Both the position numbers and the translations under genes were made by a program. Positions 15,025-23,326 of a stretch of 40,394 nt of DNA are shown in pieces. The stretch is from NCBI GenBank assembly GCA_005882895.1, contig VBBD01000023.1, positions 1-40,394 on the forward strand, in the 5' to 3' direction. How positions within the stretch are numbered: the stretch's first letter is position 1; the number at the start of each line of letters is the position of its first letter. Origin of the DNA: Candidatus Bathyarchaeota archaeon (GTDB lineage: Archaea; Thermoproteota; Bathyarchaeia; 40CM-2-53-6). The notes beneath the pieces are model-generated. The model saw only the letters and a list, made by a program, of their open reading frames with translations. It had not been told where the DNA came from and ran no database searches.

Positions 15025-16659
15025 TCACGCCTCTAAGCGGTGGATGATCTGCCTCGCACGATGCTGTGAGAGGAGAAAAACCAGTAGAAAGCCCGCTACC
15101 GACAGTATCACAAAGAAGGGAACAGTCGTTTTGAACGCGTCTATGTACGAGGTCGGTGATTGTTGTCCGTTGAGAAAGCGGTAGTAGAGGTGTCCGAAGA
15201 GAGAGATGCCGACTGTGTTCCCGATCTGGAACGAAGTAGAGACTACTCCTGATGCTTCCCCCGCCTCTTGGCTTGGAACACCGGAAAGTATGACTCCCAG
15301 TAGTGGTGACAGCGCAAACCCTGCACCGGCTCCGAATACTATGAGTGGAGGCGATAGCTCGTAGAGGGTGAGGCTTGCTCCGTATGAGTTGAGGGTTAGT
15401 ATTATCCAGCCTAGACCTGCTGTTTGTAGGATGTATGCGAGGCTGAGGACGCGGTTTCCGAAGCTTCGGATGAGTCGTGGCCCGAGGAGTGAAGCTGTGA
15501 TGAAGCCAATGTTGAGCTGGGCGAATGAGAGCCCGGAGATTATGGGCGAGAATCCGAGACCCGACTGTAGGAACAGGACGAGCGTGAAGAAGAGCCCGCT
15601 GGCTGTGACATAGTATAGAAGGGTTAGTGGTATACCGACCGCGAACGACCGGTGCTTGAAGAGATCCATATCGACCAGTGGGTCTTCTCCGTTCTTTGTC
15701 CTCTTGCGCTCGTAAATGACGAAGAGGGCTAGCACTGGAAACGATAGTATGAGTAGCATTATCATCCAATTCGGCCAACCGGTCTGTTGACCCTCAGCGA
15801 GCGGTAGGACCAGCGAGACAAGAAAGAGCGATATCAGTCCAACACCCGGCAAGTCTAACTTAGGTGCTCGTTCTGTTCTAGAAGGGTGTAGAACTAAGAA
15901 TCCGGCCAGAACCCCGATAATGCCAACAGGTACGTTGACTAGGAAGATAGGTCTCCAAGAGAGACCGGCTAGGTTGAGTTGTATGAGGAGGCCTCCAACG
16001 ATGTTTCCGGTAATTGCGCCTATCCCGCTGGTAGCGGCGAACAATCCCAGCGCCAAGGAACGTTCGGACCCTTTGAAAGTGACCTGAATAATCGACAAGA
16101 CCTGGGGATACATGAGCGCCGCGCCAAGACCCTGAAGCGCGCGAGCTCCGATGAGAACTGCGGCCGAAGGTGCGTAACCCGCTAAAGCAGAGGCAACAGT
16201 GAAGACTGTCATACCGGATAGGAAGATCCGTTTCCGGTCTAGAATATCACCAAGACGGCCTCCCGTTATCAAGAAGACAGCATAGACGAGCGAGTAAGCT
16301 GATACCACGAGCTCAAGATCAGCGACACCAGCACCGAGACTGGTCTTAATTGAGGGAAGGCCCTGAGTCACAATAAACACGTCCAGAATAGCCATAAATG
16401 AGCCAACCAGTACAACCCCTAGAATCAACCAGCGTCTCCGAAGAGCCAGCGCCGTAGCCGTCTCGGCCACCCTCGCCGGTTGTGGCAACTCAAGTTTGGT
16501 CGAAAACTTCGAGCTTCCCGGGTCGAATCTGGACCCGCTCTCCCCAGTCTGCCACCTGAGGCTAACCCGACGAGTCTGAACCCATGGCATTTCCAGCAAG
16601 GACATAATGCAACCCGATGGCTGATGCCTTTCTTGTCTAGCCATTCCATCGCTAGTCAC
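15025..16659 (-). CDS. MFS drug-efflux-type transporter, 14-helix DHA2 family
   Basis: The track ORF is 544 aa from GTG 16659. About 75 residues precede the first helix, and several in-frame ATGs (for example 16605) are alternative starts. From residue 76 the sequence shows the DHA2 (EmrB/QacA) pattern: WLILGVVLVGSFMAILDVFI with the membrane Asp, motif A GGRLGDILDRKRIF, LIGARALQGLGAALMYPQVL, and motif C-like GPRLIRSFGNRVLS later. Fourteen helices are plausible. It would export small hydrophobic compounds using the proton gradient. The C-terminus (HRARQIIHRLEA) ends 16 nt from the convergent TMEM175-like gene. Confidence 0.88.
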   Translation of the reverse strand: MTSDGMARQERHQPSGCIMSLLEMPWVQTRRVSLRWQTGESGSRFDPGSSKFSTKLELPQPARVAETATALALRRRWLILGVVLVGSFMAILDVFIVTQGLPSIKTSLGAGVADLELVVSAYSLVYAVFLITGGRLGDILDRKRIFLSGMTVFTVASALAGYAPSAAVLIGARALQGLGAALMYPQVLSIIQVTFKGSERSLALGLFAATSGIGAITGNIVGGLLIQLNLAGLSWRPIFLVNVPVGIIGVLAGFLVLHPSRTERAPKLDLPGVGLISLFLVSLVLPLAEGQQTGWPNWMIMLLILSFPVLALFVIYERKRTKNGEDPLVDMDLFKHRSFAVGIPLTLLYYVTASGLFFTLVLFLQSGLGFSPIISGLSFAQLNIGFITASLLGPRLIRSFGNRVLSLAYILQTAGLGWIILTLNSYGASLTLYELSPPLIVFGAGAGFALSPLLGVILSGVPSQEAGEASGVVSTSFQIGNTVGISLFGHLYYRFLNGQQSPTSYIDAFKTTVPFFVILSVAGFLLVFLLSQHRARQIIHRLEA

Positions 16660-16708
16660 GCTGCACGTTTCGTTGATCCTACTCTGGCTCGCGAAATAGT
16701 TTAGCTTA

Positions 16709-16925
16709 TCACAGGAATTTCATGAGAGCGTCGGTCGTTTCCCTAGGGCGCTCCTCCATGACCCAGAGTCCCGCATCCTTGAGAACGACAATCGACACAT
16801 CTGACGCTACCCAGTTTGACCTGCTGCCGTAACAAATTCAACTTTGCCTTTTTCACCGGCGATCACGAGCAACGAAATGCCGAGCTTCGTCTCCGAAAGC
16901 AGCGCGAAATCCCCCGCCGTCTTCC
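16709..16925 (-). pseudogene. C-terminal remnant of an alpha/beta hydrolase
   Basis: Minus-strand reading gives LLSETKLGISLLVIAGEKGK VEFVTAAGQTG, which matches the late beta-strand and acid region of alpha/beta hydrolases (VLVIAGEKDxV). After a frame change comes VSIVVLKDAGLWVMEERPRE followed by TTDALMKFL and a stop at 16709. That is the classic hydrolase C-terminus (GAGHWxxxExPEETxxxLxxFL), with the catalytic His replaced by Leu. Only about 65 residues are left, in two frames, with no N-terminal nucleophile region. The remnant lies directly downstream of the KOW-like gene. Confidence 0.55.
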
Positions 16926-16937
16926 TTGGCCGACACT

Positions 16938-17138
16938 TCAGTGGTTCATGGGAGCGATTTCCTTCTCGAGGTATCCAGGGTGGTGGTTCGGGGTTTCTTC
17001 CAGATCGACATCCCATTCCACAATGTATCGTAGGCCATTCCGTGTCTTCTTTGTCGACATTATCGTGCCAATCTTACGTTCTGCCACAAGTCGTGGGGTC
17101 TTGACCCATACCCTGTCGCCCGGTTTGAGTTTCTCCAT
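16938..17138 (-). CDS. Small SH3/KOW-like protein
   Basis: The protein is 66 aa. ATG 17138 follows GGGAGGTGACACG, a near-perfect SD. The sequence starts LKPGDRVWVKTPRLVAERKI and continues GTIMSTKKTRNGLRYIVEWD, an all-beta KOW/SH3-like barrel pattern (GDRVxV, then GxI, then YxVxW). Such small domains bind nucleic acid or protein, but no partner is known here. A TATA/dyad element (17203-17225) lies about 65 nt upstream, almost identical to the one before the RHH-like gene at 17430. The two genes may share a regulator. Confidence 0.72.
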   Translation of the reverse strand: MEKLKPGDRVWVKTPRLVAERKIGTIMSTKKTRNGLRYIVEWDVDLEETPNHHPGYLEKEIAPMNH

Positions 17139-17202
17139 CGTGTCACCTCCCGAAATCGCGTATAACTTGCGCTTCCGAGAATGTTCTGTTAGGGATCGAT
17201 TC

Positions 17203-17225
17203 GGTATATAACATTTTATACACTG
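17203..17225 (-). promoter_or_regulatory. TATA/dyad element before the KOW-like gene
   Basis: GGTATATAACATTTTATACACTG differs from 17721-17743 at one of 23 positions. On the minus strand it holds TTATATACC, a TATA box for the gene at 17138. The ends GTATA...TATAC form an imperfect dyad, so it may also be an operator. Confidence 0.6.
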
Positions 17226-17401
17226 GGTCGCAAATTCTAAGCCCCATAGGTTCCTAGCAATGTTTTCTCCATGTCAATCGATACTTCCTGTCATGCTTCT
17301 GCATAGGTGGTAAGTCCTTACCTAGCCGTTATTCCCGGGAAAACTGGTTCTGGACAGTTCACACAAGGAATGAAGTTTCGGAATGCTTTGTTACCGACGG
17401 G

Positions 17402-17417
17402 TACCGAGATCTCGGTA
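17402..17417. repeat. 16-nt perfect palindrome
   Basis: TACCGAGATCTCGGTA is perfectly self-complementary. A second inverted repeat, CCGGCC/GGCCGG with a 9-nt spacer, follows at about 17424-17444 at the 3' end of the RHH-like gene. Transcription terminator or protein-binding site are both possible. Confidence 0.4.
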
Positions 17418-17429
17418 ATTTCGACCGGC

Positions 17430-17669
17430 CTAGGTTCTGGGCCGGACGAGCGCGGCTTTGAGGAAAGGGTCTGGTTGGGCCGAGAGTGCCGAGTGGTTGC
17501 TTATTCGTAGTGCAACTTCCCTCAAAGGTTGTTGCAGCGTGGACTGCGCAATATTGTCTTTAACCCATTCTGGCACGATCACAGCTCTCAACAACTCTTG
17601 CACTGACACGCCTCTCTCCCTTGCTTCCGCCGATATTGTTTGGTATGGTTCTTCCCGAATGGATAACAT
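17430..17669 (-). CDS. Small RHH-like protein, paralogue of 34054-34272
   Basis: The track ORF starts at GTG 17741, but that codon lies inside the TATA/dyad element, so translation probably starts downstream. ATG 17669 is the first standard start after the element, although GGAGGTCACC lies a little far from it (an earlier non-ATG start is possible). The core RGVSVQELLRAVIVPEWVKD matches RGITIQELIRAVIVPEWING of the gene at 34054. The helix-turn-helix of about 40 residues (ISAEARERGVSVQELLRAVI) resembles the ribbon-helix-helix fold of CopG-type regulators, which bind DNA as dimers. The C-terminal 35 residues show no motif. Autoregulation through the dyad is an inference. Confidence 0.6.
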   Translation of the reverse strand: MLSIREEPYQTISAEARERGVSVQELLRAVIVPEWVKDNIAQSTLQQPLREVALRISNHSALSAQPDPFLKAALVRPRT

Positions 17670-17720
17670 GAATTTGGCGATGGCTGGTGACCTCCGCCTT
17701 TTCCTCTTGCCGATCGTGTA

Positions 17721-17743
17721 GGTATATAACAATTTATACACTG
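17721..17743 (-). promoter_or_regulatory. TATA/dyad element before the RHH-like gene
   Basis: GGTATATAACAATTTATACACTG, 22 of 23 bases equal to 17203-17225. It contains TTATATACC on the minus strand, about 52 nt before ATG 17669, and it overlaps the GTG the ORF track uses as a start. Confidence 0.6.
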
Positions 17744-17776
17744 TCCCACAGCTCGGCCGATGTCCGTTTCGATCGT

Positions 17777-18604
17777 CTAGAGAATTTTCATAGGCCCGCC
17801 CCTTCTATATGCTCTGAAGGGCTGGTCGAGAATCGCATAGCCATGGAAATCAATCAACGTCTCCAGATGCTTGGGATCGGTTAGCTTCGAAACATTGTAT
17901 CCGCAGAGGATAGTCATGTTCTCCTTCACCCTGCGCCCGATATTCTGTTCTAAGTCCATGAGCCCCTTAGCTAATCCGTTTTGTAAGAACCAAGAGTAGT
18001 CTTCCACCGCGATTCTGGTAGGAAGACTGGTATCGTTTGATGCGTGGACCTCGGCCATCCAACCCCTTATCTTCTTGATCGCTTCAGTCTTCTCTAGACC
18101 TGAGACATCTTTTTGCACCAAATTGTTCACCGATTCCAATGCTGAAGGTTTCACGGAGAATAGGCCCTTTGGGGCTTTGCCGGTTGCGCCCGGATCGAAG
18201 AATTCTGATAAGACCATGTCGAGGAATGTCTCTTCCTCCCAGAGGAAGATGGCGTGCTCGTTTTTCGGCATATGTCGAACGCGTGATTCAAGCATTTCTG
18301 CTTCGTGAATCTCGCTCAGCATCTGGTTGATTCTCTCGGCTTTTGAGGTGAGGGGGGAAAAGTTGAGGACGTCTAGAGTTTTGGTCAATATCTTGTCTCT
18401 ATTGCTACGGGCTTCGTCCAGCTTAGGTGGCCGGCGGCCACTCCTTCCGTCCTTGTCTATTATCAGAGCGTCTCCTTCGATCCTCACCGTAAGATCCTCA
18501 TCAGTGTGGAATGGAAAGGTGCTGTCTTCGACTAGGTCCTTGGCGAGGTATATGGTGTGTCGTGGGCCGACGCGGTGGATCTTTGCTTCTGCGTGAGTAA
18601 CCAT
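17777..18604 (-). CDS. AbrB-type DNA-binding domain fused to a MEDS-like sensor domain
   Basis: The protein is 275 aa. Residues 5-55 (IHRVGPRHTIYLAKDLVEDS, then DLTVRIEGDALIIDK) match the SpoVT/AbrB swapped-hairpin fold, which binds DNA as a dimer. Residues about 110-270 resemble the MEDS/DcmR sensory domain: NEHAIFLWEEETFLDMVLSE, VEDYSWFLQNG, then NMTILCGYNVSKLTDPKHLE and LIDFHGYAILDQP. MEDS domains are thought to sense small C1-type molecules in bacteria and archaea; the ligand is unproven here. The combination suggests a one-component transcription regulator. It is divergent from the large histidine kinase, so it may control it. ATG 18604 follows AGTTGATAAGAG. Confidence 0.72.
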   Translation of the reverse strand: MVTHAEAKIHRVGPRHTIYLAKDLVEDSTFPFHTDEDLTVRIEGDALIIDKDGRSGRRPPKLDEARSNRDKILTKTLDVLNFSPLTSKAERINQMLSEIHEAEMLESRVRHMPKNEHAIFLWEEETFLDMVLSEFFDPGATGKAPKGLFSVKPSALESVNNLVQKDVSGLEKTEAIKKIRGWMAEVHASNDTSLPTRIAVEDYSWFLQNGLAKGLMDLEQNIGRRVKENMTILCGYNVSKLTDPKHLETLIDFHGYAILDQPFRAYRRGGPMKIL

Positions 18605-18681
18605 CTCTTATCAACTATGAAGGAGGCGGTCGAGGACTCATTGCGCTCTCAACCGTCGTTGTATAGGTTGTGGGGTCGTTC

Positions 18682-18690
18682 TTTTATATT
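18682..18690 (+). promoter_or_regulatory. TATA box upstream of the kinase gene
   Basis: TTTTATATT on the plus strand, about 50 nt before TTG 18738, in the divergent gap between the AbrB-MEDS gene and the kinase. Confidence 0.45.
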
Positions 18691-18737
18691 CTGCGAGGCC
18701 GAGTTTGCTACGAGAATTATCCTCAAGCGTTTGCTGA

Positions 18738-21700
18738 TTGGCCCAAAAACTCGCTGAGCGAAGACGTGTGAAGAAGAGGCATGTGGGTGCCCGTGAGGGG
18801 AAACTGGTTTCTCGGCCCGCGGAGTCAGCGACACGAAAGAACGCGGAGGTCCTTGTCCGTGATCGAACTCGTGACGATTCGTTCTCAATAGTGGGGGTCG
18901 GTGCTTCTGCGGGGGGACTCGAAGCCTTCACGCAGCTGCTGCAAGAGCTACCTTCAGGCATTAACATGGCACTGGTACTGGTACAGCACCTTGACCCAAC
19001 CTACAAGAGCTTGTTGACCGAGCTTCTCTCCAGGACAACCAAGCTGGCGGTGGAAGAGGTTACTGACAGGACCCGGGTGAAGCCTGGACATGTCTACGTG
19101 ATTCCGCCGAACACGACTATGATGATTTCCAAGCGTGTTCTACACCTCACCCCTCGTGTCGAGGTTGGTAGGCATACTCCCATCGACCAATTTCTGGAGT
19201 CCCTCGCTCAGGACCAGAAGGGCAGAGCGATCGGTGTCATACTCTCCGGAACCTCCATGGATGGTATTCGTGGGCTGAGGGCCATCAAGGATGAAGGGGG
19301 AATCACAATTGCCCAAGACGAGAAGTCGGCCAAGTACTACGACCTTCCCCGGAGTGCAGTCGCGGCAGGTTGCGTCGACCTAATCCTTCGGCCACAAGAC
19401 ATCGCGCAAGAGCTTGTCAAGCTGAGCCAGCATCCCTACGTGCCTTACCTGGAAACTGAAACGGCGGAGAAGCTCTTACCGCAGAGCGACCTCGACAAGA
19501 TCTTCGGTCTACTTCGAAAAGCGACCGGGGTTGATTTTGCAGATTACAAACATGCAACCATAAAGCGACGGATTCTGAGACGAATGCTTATCCTCAAGAC
19601 GAACAAGATGGAGGATTACCTGAACAACCTAAAGACAAACCCGGGCGAATTGAGTTCCTTGTTCCAGGACATTCTAATCAATGTGACCGGATTCTTCCGC
19701 GAGCCTCAAACCTTCGACGCGTTGAAGCAGGAAGTATTTCCCAGCATTATGAAGAAAAGGTCCGCTGACGACCCCATCAGGATATGGATTCCAGGCTGCT
19801 CGACCGGAGAAGAAGTCTACTCGCTAGCCATCTGCCTCGTGGAGTACCTGGACCATTCCCCGGTTCACCCGTCGATCCAGATCTTTGCAACCGACGTGAA
19901 TGAGACAGTGTTGGAGAAGGCTCGGCAGGGCGAGTACGCTGCATCCGCTTCGATATCGGCCGAACGTCTACGACGCTTTTTCGTCAGGGTGAATGGTTCC
20001 TACCAGGTAAACAAGTCGATTCGCCGGATGTGCGTCTTCGCCAAGCAGGACGTTACAGCGGACCCGCCGTTTTCGAAGCTTGACCTGATCATATGCCGGA
20101 ACCTGCTGATCTATCTTGGGCCAGCTTTGCAAAGGAAGCTACTCCCAATATTCCACTATTCGCTCAAGTCTGCGGGGTTCCTTGTCTTAGGAGACTTTGA
20201 AACTGTGGGTGAGTTCGACAACATCTTCAAGGTGGCTAACAAGCACTTCAAGATCTATTCCAAAAGACCCGTGGTCACCCGTAAGCCCCTTGATTTTTCG
20301 ACAACGTACATTGCTAAACCAGGACGGGTTGGCAAGCCGGCAGACAATCGACTGGCTGAGAGCCAAGTCCCAGAACCGGAAATTTTCAAGGAGGCGGACC
20401 GGATCTTGCTGACAAAGTACACGCCGGCCAGCGTCATCGTGAACAGTGAGCTGGAGATTATCCAGTTTCGGGGACGCACAGGTTCTTTCCTCGAGCCGGC
20501 ACCTGGGAAGGCCAGTCTCAACGTTTTGAAGATGGCCCGCGAGGGCATGATGACGGACCTCAGAAATGTGCTAGACAGAGCGAAGAAGAGCGGCGAGATA
20601 GTTAGGAAGGAAGCGATCGCGATCAGGTCCGATGGGAAATACTTGGATGTGAACCTAGAGGTGGTGCCGCTGAAGACCAATCGAGCTCATCCCTGTTTTC
20701 TCGTGGCGTTCGAGGAAGCTTTGCCGAAGCCTGCTCCTTCAGTGACGTTGGGAAGGGCTGGAGGCGAGAAGAGTAGGAAGGAGAGGAGAGCGGAAGATCT
20801 CAAGCTTGTCCGGCTCCAGCAGGAGCTCTCTGCGACTAAGGATTATCTCCAATCGATCATCGAGGACAAGGAGGCGGCCAACGAGGAGTTGAAGGCTGCC
20901 AATGAGGAGATACAGTCTAGCAATGAGGAGTTGCAGAGTACTAACGAGGAGCTTGAAACGGCCAAGGAGGAGCTTCAGTCAACGAATGAAGAGCTGACTA
21001 CTGTTAACGAGGAGCTTCAGAACAGGAACCTTGAGCTGACGCAGGTCAACAATGATATCACGAACCTCAACGCTAGTGCGAACGTGCCGGTCCTCATGAT
21101 GGGAAGTGATCTGCGATTGCGTCGTTGGGGCCCGCTTGCCGATAAACTGTTCAATTTGAAAGCCAGCGATCTCGGCAGACCCATCTTTGACATCAACCTT
21201 GGTTTCCAGATACCGGATCTCAAAGAGACAATAAACGATGTAGTCGACAACGTCATCATCAAGGAGATAGAGGCCAAGGGTCCGCAGGGGCGCTGGTTTC
21301 TGGTCCGGATAGGACCATACCGGACAGCGGATAACAAGATCGAGGGAGCCGTCTTGGCCTTTGTCGATATCGACCGTTTGAAACAGGGTGAGGCGAAGCT
21401 TAGAGCACGTTCTGAACACTTGGAGGACTTGGTTGAGGAGAGATCTAGGATGCTAAGTAACACGACCCGGTTGGCGGCTATTGGAGAGACGGCGGGGATG
21501 GTGGGCCATGATCTCCGAAACCCCCTGCAGACTATAATCAACACGATCCATCTGGCGAAGGAGGCTATGAAAGCGAATTCAGCGTCGACACCGGAGAAGG
21601 ACCCTCGTGTTGGGAGTGCGTTGGAGACGATCCGGGAGCAGGCTGATTTCATGAACAAAATCGTGTCCGACCTGCAAGACTATGCGAAACAGGCGAAGCC

Positions 21701-22145
21701 GACATTTGTTGAGTATGACATGCAGAGGCTGATCAATGATTCTCTCTCCTCAATCCCGGTACCCAGGTCCGTGGATGTCTCATCTAGCGTTGAGACGGGC
21801 TTTCCGAAACTGAGCGTCGACCCAGGCTTACTTCGCCGCGCCTTTACCAACATTATCACCAATGCTCTGCAAGCGATGCCTGATGGTGGGAAGCTGAAGA
21901 TTAGAGCGTGGACGAGTCAGAACATTGCCGCGGTCAGCTTCGAGGACACTGGGATCGGTATTCCGGAGGATGTCAAGACCAAGATGTTCAGCCCGCTCTT
22001 CACGACGAGGGAGAAGGGAGTGGGACTCGGGTTGGCCGTGACCAAGCGTCTGATTGAATCGCACAAGGGCGAGATCAAGGTCTTCTCCAAAGTAGGCGAG
22101 GGGACGACTTTGACGGTTGAGTTGCCGCTTGACTTGAAGAGGTGA
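18738..22145 (+). CDS. Hybrid CheB-CheR-PAS histidine kinase
   Basis: The protein is 1135 aa from a TTG start. Domains in order: a 45-residue basic N-terminus; CheB methylesterase (about 48-235; Ser57 in GVGASAGG, His84 in QHLDP, Asp175 in SGTSMDG); CheR methyltransferase (about 245-510; IPGCSTGEEVYSLA); a PAS-like segment (about 550-660); a long coiled coil of EELxxxNEEL heptads (about 690-770); a PAS domain (about 775-885); a dimerisation/phosphoacceptor domain with His924 in GHDLRNPLQ; and a HATPase_c domain (Asn1042, DTGIGIPED, GVGLGLAV). No membrane helix, so it is cytosolic. Such fusions are bacterial-type two-component sensors. The response regulator follows by 9 nt. Lateral transfer from bacteria is likely but not shown here. 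Confidence 0.93.
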   Translation: MAQKLAERRRVKKRHVGAREGKLVSRPAESATRKNAEVLVRDRTRDDSFSIVGVGASAGGLEAFTQLLQELPSGINMALVLVQHLDPTYKSLLTELLSRTTKLAVEEVTDRTRVKPGHVYVIPPNTTMMISKRVLHLTPRVEVGRHTPIDQFLESLAQDQKGRAIGVILSGTSMDGIRGLRAIKDEGGITIAQDEKSAKYYDLPRSAVAAGCVDLILRPQDIAQELVKLSQHPYVPYLETETAEKLLPQSDLDKIFGLLRKATGVDFADYKHATIKRRILRRMLILKTNKMEDYLNNLKTNPGELSSLFQDILINVTGFFREPQTFDALKQEVFPSIMKKRSADDPIRIWIPGCSTGEEVYSLAICLVEYLDHSPVHPSIQIFATDVNETVLEKARQGEYAASASISAERLRRFFVRVNGSYQVNKSIRRMCVFAKQDVTADPPFSKLDLIICRNLLIYLGPALQRKLLPIFHYSLKSAGFLVLGDFETVGEFDNIFKVANKHFKIYSKRPVVTRKPLDFSTTYIAKPGRVGKPADNRLAESQVPEPEIFKEADRILLTKYTPASVIVNSELEIIQFRGRTGSFLEPAPGKASLNVLKMAREGMMTDLRNVLDRAKKSGEIVRKEAIAIRSDGKYLDVNLEVVPLKTNRAHPCFLVAFEEALPKPAPSVTLGRAGGEKSRKERRAEDLKLVRLQQELSATKDYLQSIIEDKEAANEELKAANEEIQSSNEELQSTNEELETAKEELQSTNEELTTVNEELQNRNLELTQVNNDITNLNASANVPVLMMGSDLRLRRWGPLADKLFNLKASDLGRPIFDINLGFQIPDLKETINDVVDNVIIKEIEAKGPQGRWFLVRIGPYRTADNKIEGAVLAFVDIDRLKQGEAKLRARSEHLEDLVEERSRMLSNTTRLAAIGETAGMVGHDLRNPLQTIINTIHLAKEAMKANSASTPEKDPRVGSALETIREQADFMNKIVSDLQDYAKQAKPTFVEYDMQRLINDSLSSIPVPRSVDVSSSVETGFPKLSVDPGLLRRAFTNIITNALQAMPDGGKLKIRAWTSQNIAAVSFEDTGIGIPEDVKTKMFSPLFTTREKGVGLGLAVTKRLIESHKGEIKVFSKVGEGTTLTVELPLDLKR

Positions 22146-22154
22146 GAATCTGAG

Positions 22155-22646
22155 ATGGAAAAGAATATTCTGATTGTTGATGATGATCGGGGGATTCTGA
22201 AGAGCTTCAAGGATATTCTAGAGCCGGAGGGCTACAGCGTCGATACTGCAGAGACTGCGCTGGAAGCGGTTGAGAAGTGTAGGGCTCGGCCGTACAATCT
22301 AGCGATTATTGATATCAAGCTGCGGGATGTTGATGGGACGGATTTGTTGGCTCAGGTTCACGAGATTCTTCCGCGGTCGAGGAAGATCATGATCACGGGT
22401 TATCCGTCTCTGGAGAACGCGGTTGACTCTGTGAACTTGCAGGCGGACGCGTATATCATCAAGCCAGTGAACCCGGAGACCTTCCTCAAGGTGGTTGCGG
22501 AGAACATGGACAAGCAGCTGGAGGCTGAGCAGATGACCGAGCAGAAGGTGGTTGGCTGGGTAGAGTCTCGATACGAGGAGACGAGACGAAACAGGAGCAA
22601 GCGCAAGCCTATGGGGCCAGAGCTACTGCCGAACGCCGAGGAGTAG
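22155..22646 (+). CDS. Response regulator, single receiver domain
   Basis: The protein is 163 aa. The receiver domain occupies residues 3-118: acidic pocket VDDD (9-11), phospho-acceptor Asp53 in LAIIDIKL, Thr81 in IMITGY and Lys103 in IIKPVNP. All phosphotransfer residues are intact. The C-terminal 40 residues are basic and charged (WVESRYEETRRNRSKRK) with no DNA-binding domain, so the output is probably through protein contacts. It lies 9 nt downstream of the kinase gene, so the two form a transcription unit and the kinase is the likely phosphodonor. Confidence 0.92.
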   Translation: MEKNILIVDDDRGILKSFKDILEPEGYSVDTAETALEAVEKCRARPYNLAIIDIKLRDVDGTDLLAQVHEILPRSRKIMITGYPSLENAVDSVNLQADAYIIKPVNPETFLKVVAENMDKQLEAEQMTEQKVVGWVESRYEETRRNRSKRKPMGPELLPNAEE

Positions 22647-22860
22647 AGAGCACGCCCCAAGGAACGAGTTGAGAATCCGATATGAGAGATCATAGAATGG
22701 AGATAGGCAATTGGAACCACTTCTTCGGAATCAGGCATTCTGGAAACGTTTTCTTGAAATCCAGTCTCTTGAAACCCCGTAACCAGTGAATTCAAGCGAC
22801 CCCTGGGGCCTATTCCAACCTCGCGGCGCCAGAGAAAAGGCCCGTCAAACGGACATGGAC

Positions 22861-23169
22861 TTACACGTAGATATTCGACTTGCCCAGCTTGTCGATGTCG
22901 AATCCTAGTCGTCCAACCATGTACTTGAAAACGTCCCTTCCGACCTCTGTCGCCTTCGCCGGGTCTACTTGGTCCTTCCGGAACCTTGAGAGTAAACTGA
23001 CAGAAATATCAGTCAAGGCAGCAACGAGCGTGACAACTTCTTCCACGGAGACCTGTTTCCGTTCCTCGAACACGTCCTTCTTGATGAACTCCAGGACCAT
23101 AGCCGCATACTTCGCCATACCGTCGCCACCCTCCTCCATATCAGAGAGCACAGAACCTGAATCAGACAT
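22861..23169 (-). CDS. Helical protein of unknown function
   Basis: The protein is 102 aa from ATG 23169. An acidic N-terminus (MSDSGSVLSDMEEGGDG) precedes helices AKYAAMVLEFIKKDVFEERK, VEEVVTLVAALTDISVSLLS and TEVGRDVFKYMVGRLGF. It has no signal peptide, cysteines or known motif. The overlapping plus-strand ORF of 98 aa is the shadow: the minus reading has a far more regular amphipathic helix pattern. Neighbours are the two-component pair and a secreted protein, with no operon link. Confidence 0.6.
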   Translation of the reverse strand: MSDSGSVLSDMEEGGDGMAKYAAMVLEFIKKDVFEERKQVSVEEVVTLVAALTDISVSLLSRFRKDQVDPAKATEVGRDVFKYMVGRLGFDIDKLGKSNIYV

Positions 23170-23326
23170 AGACTGAAGGAGACATTGGCCCGCTAATAAG
23201 AACCACTACAGCTGATCATTCTTTCCTATTTTCCGATTTAAAATGGAGGGCTTCAAAACGGAGGCTAAAGTGGCGTTTTGGATTTCTACCGTTGGTTGGA
23301 AATGTATTGTTTCGGTAATCCGGTGC

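Noticed and set aside
17307-17510. 67-aa plus-strand ORF between the two dyad elements
   Set aside because: Composition does not look coding and it overlaps the RHH-like gene on the other strand.
22880-23176. 98-aa plus-strand ORF
   Set aside because: It is the shadow of the 102-aa minus gene, which has a regular helical pattern.
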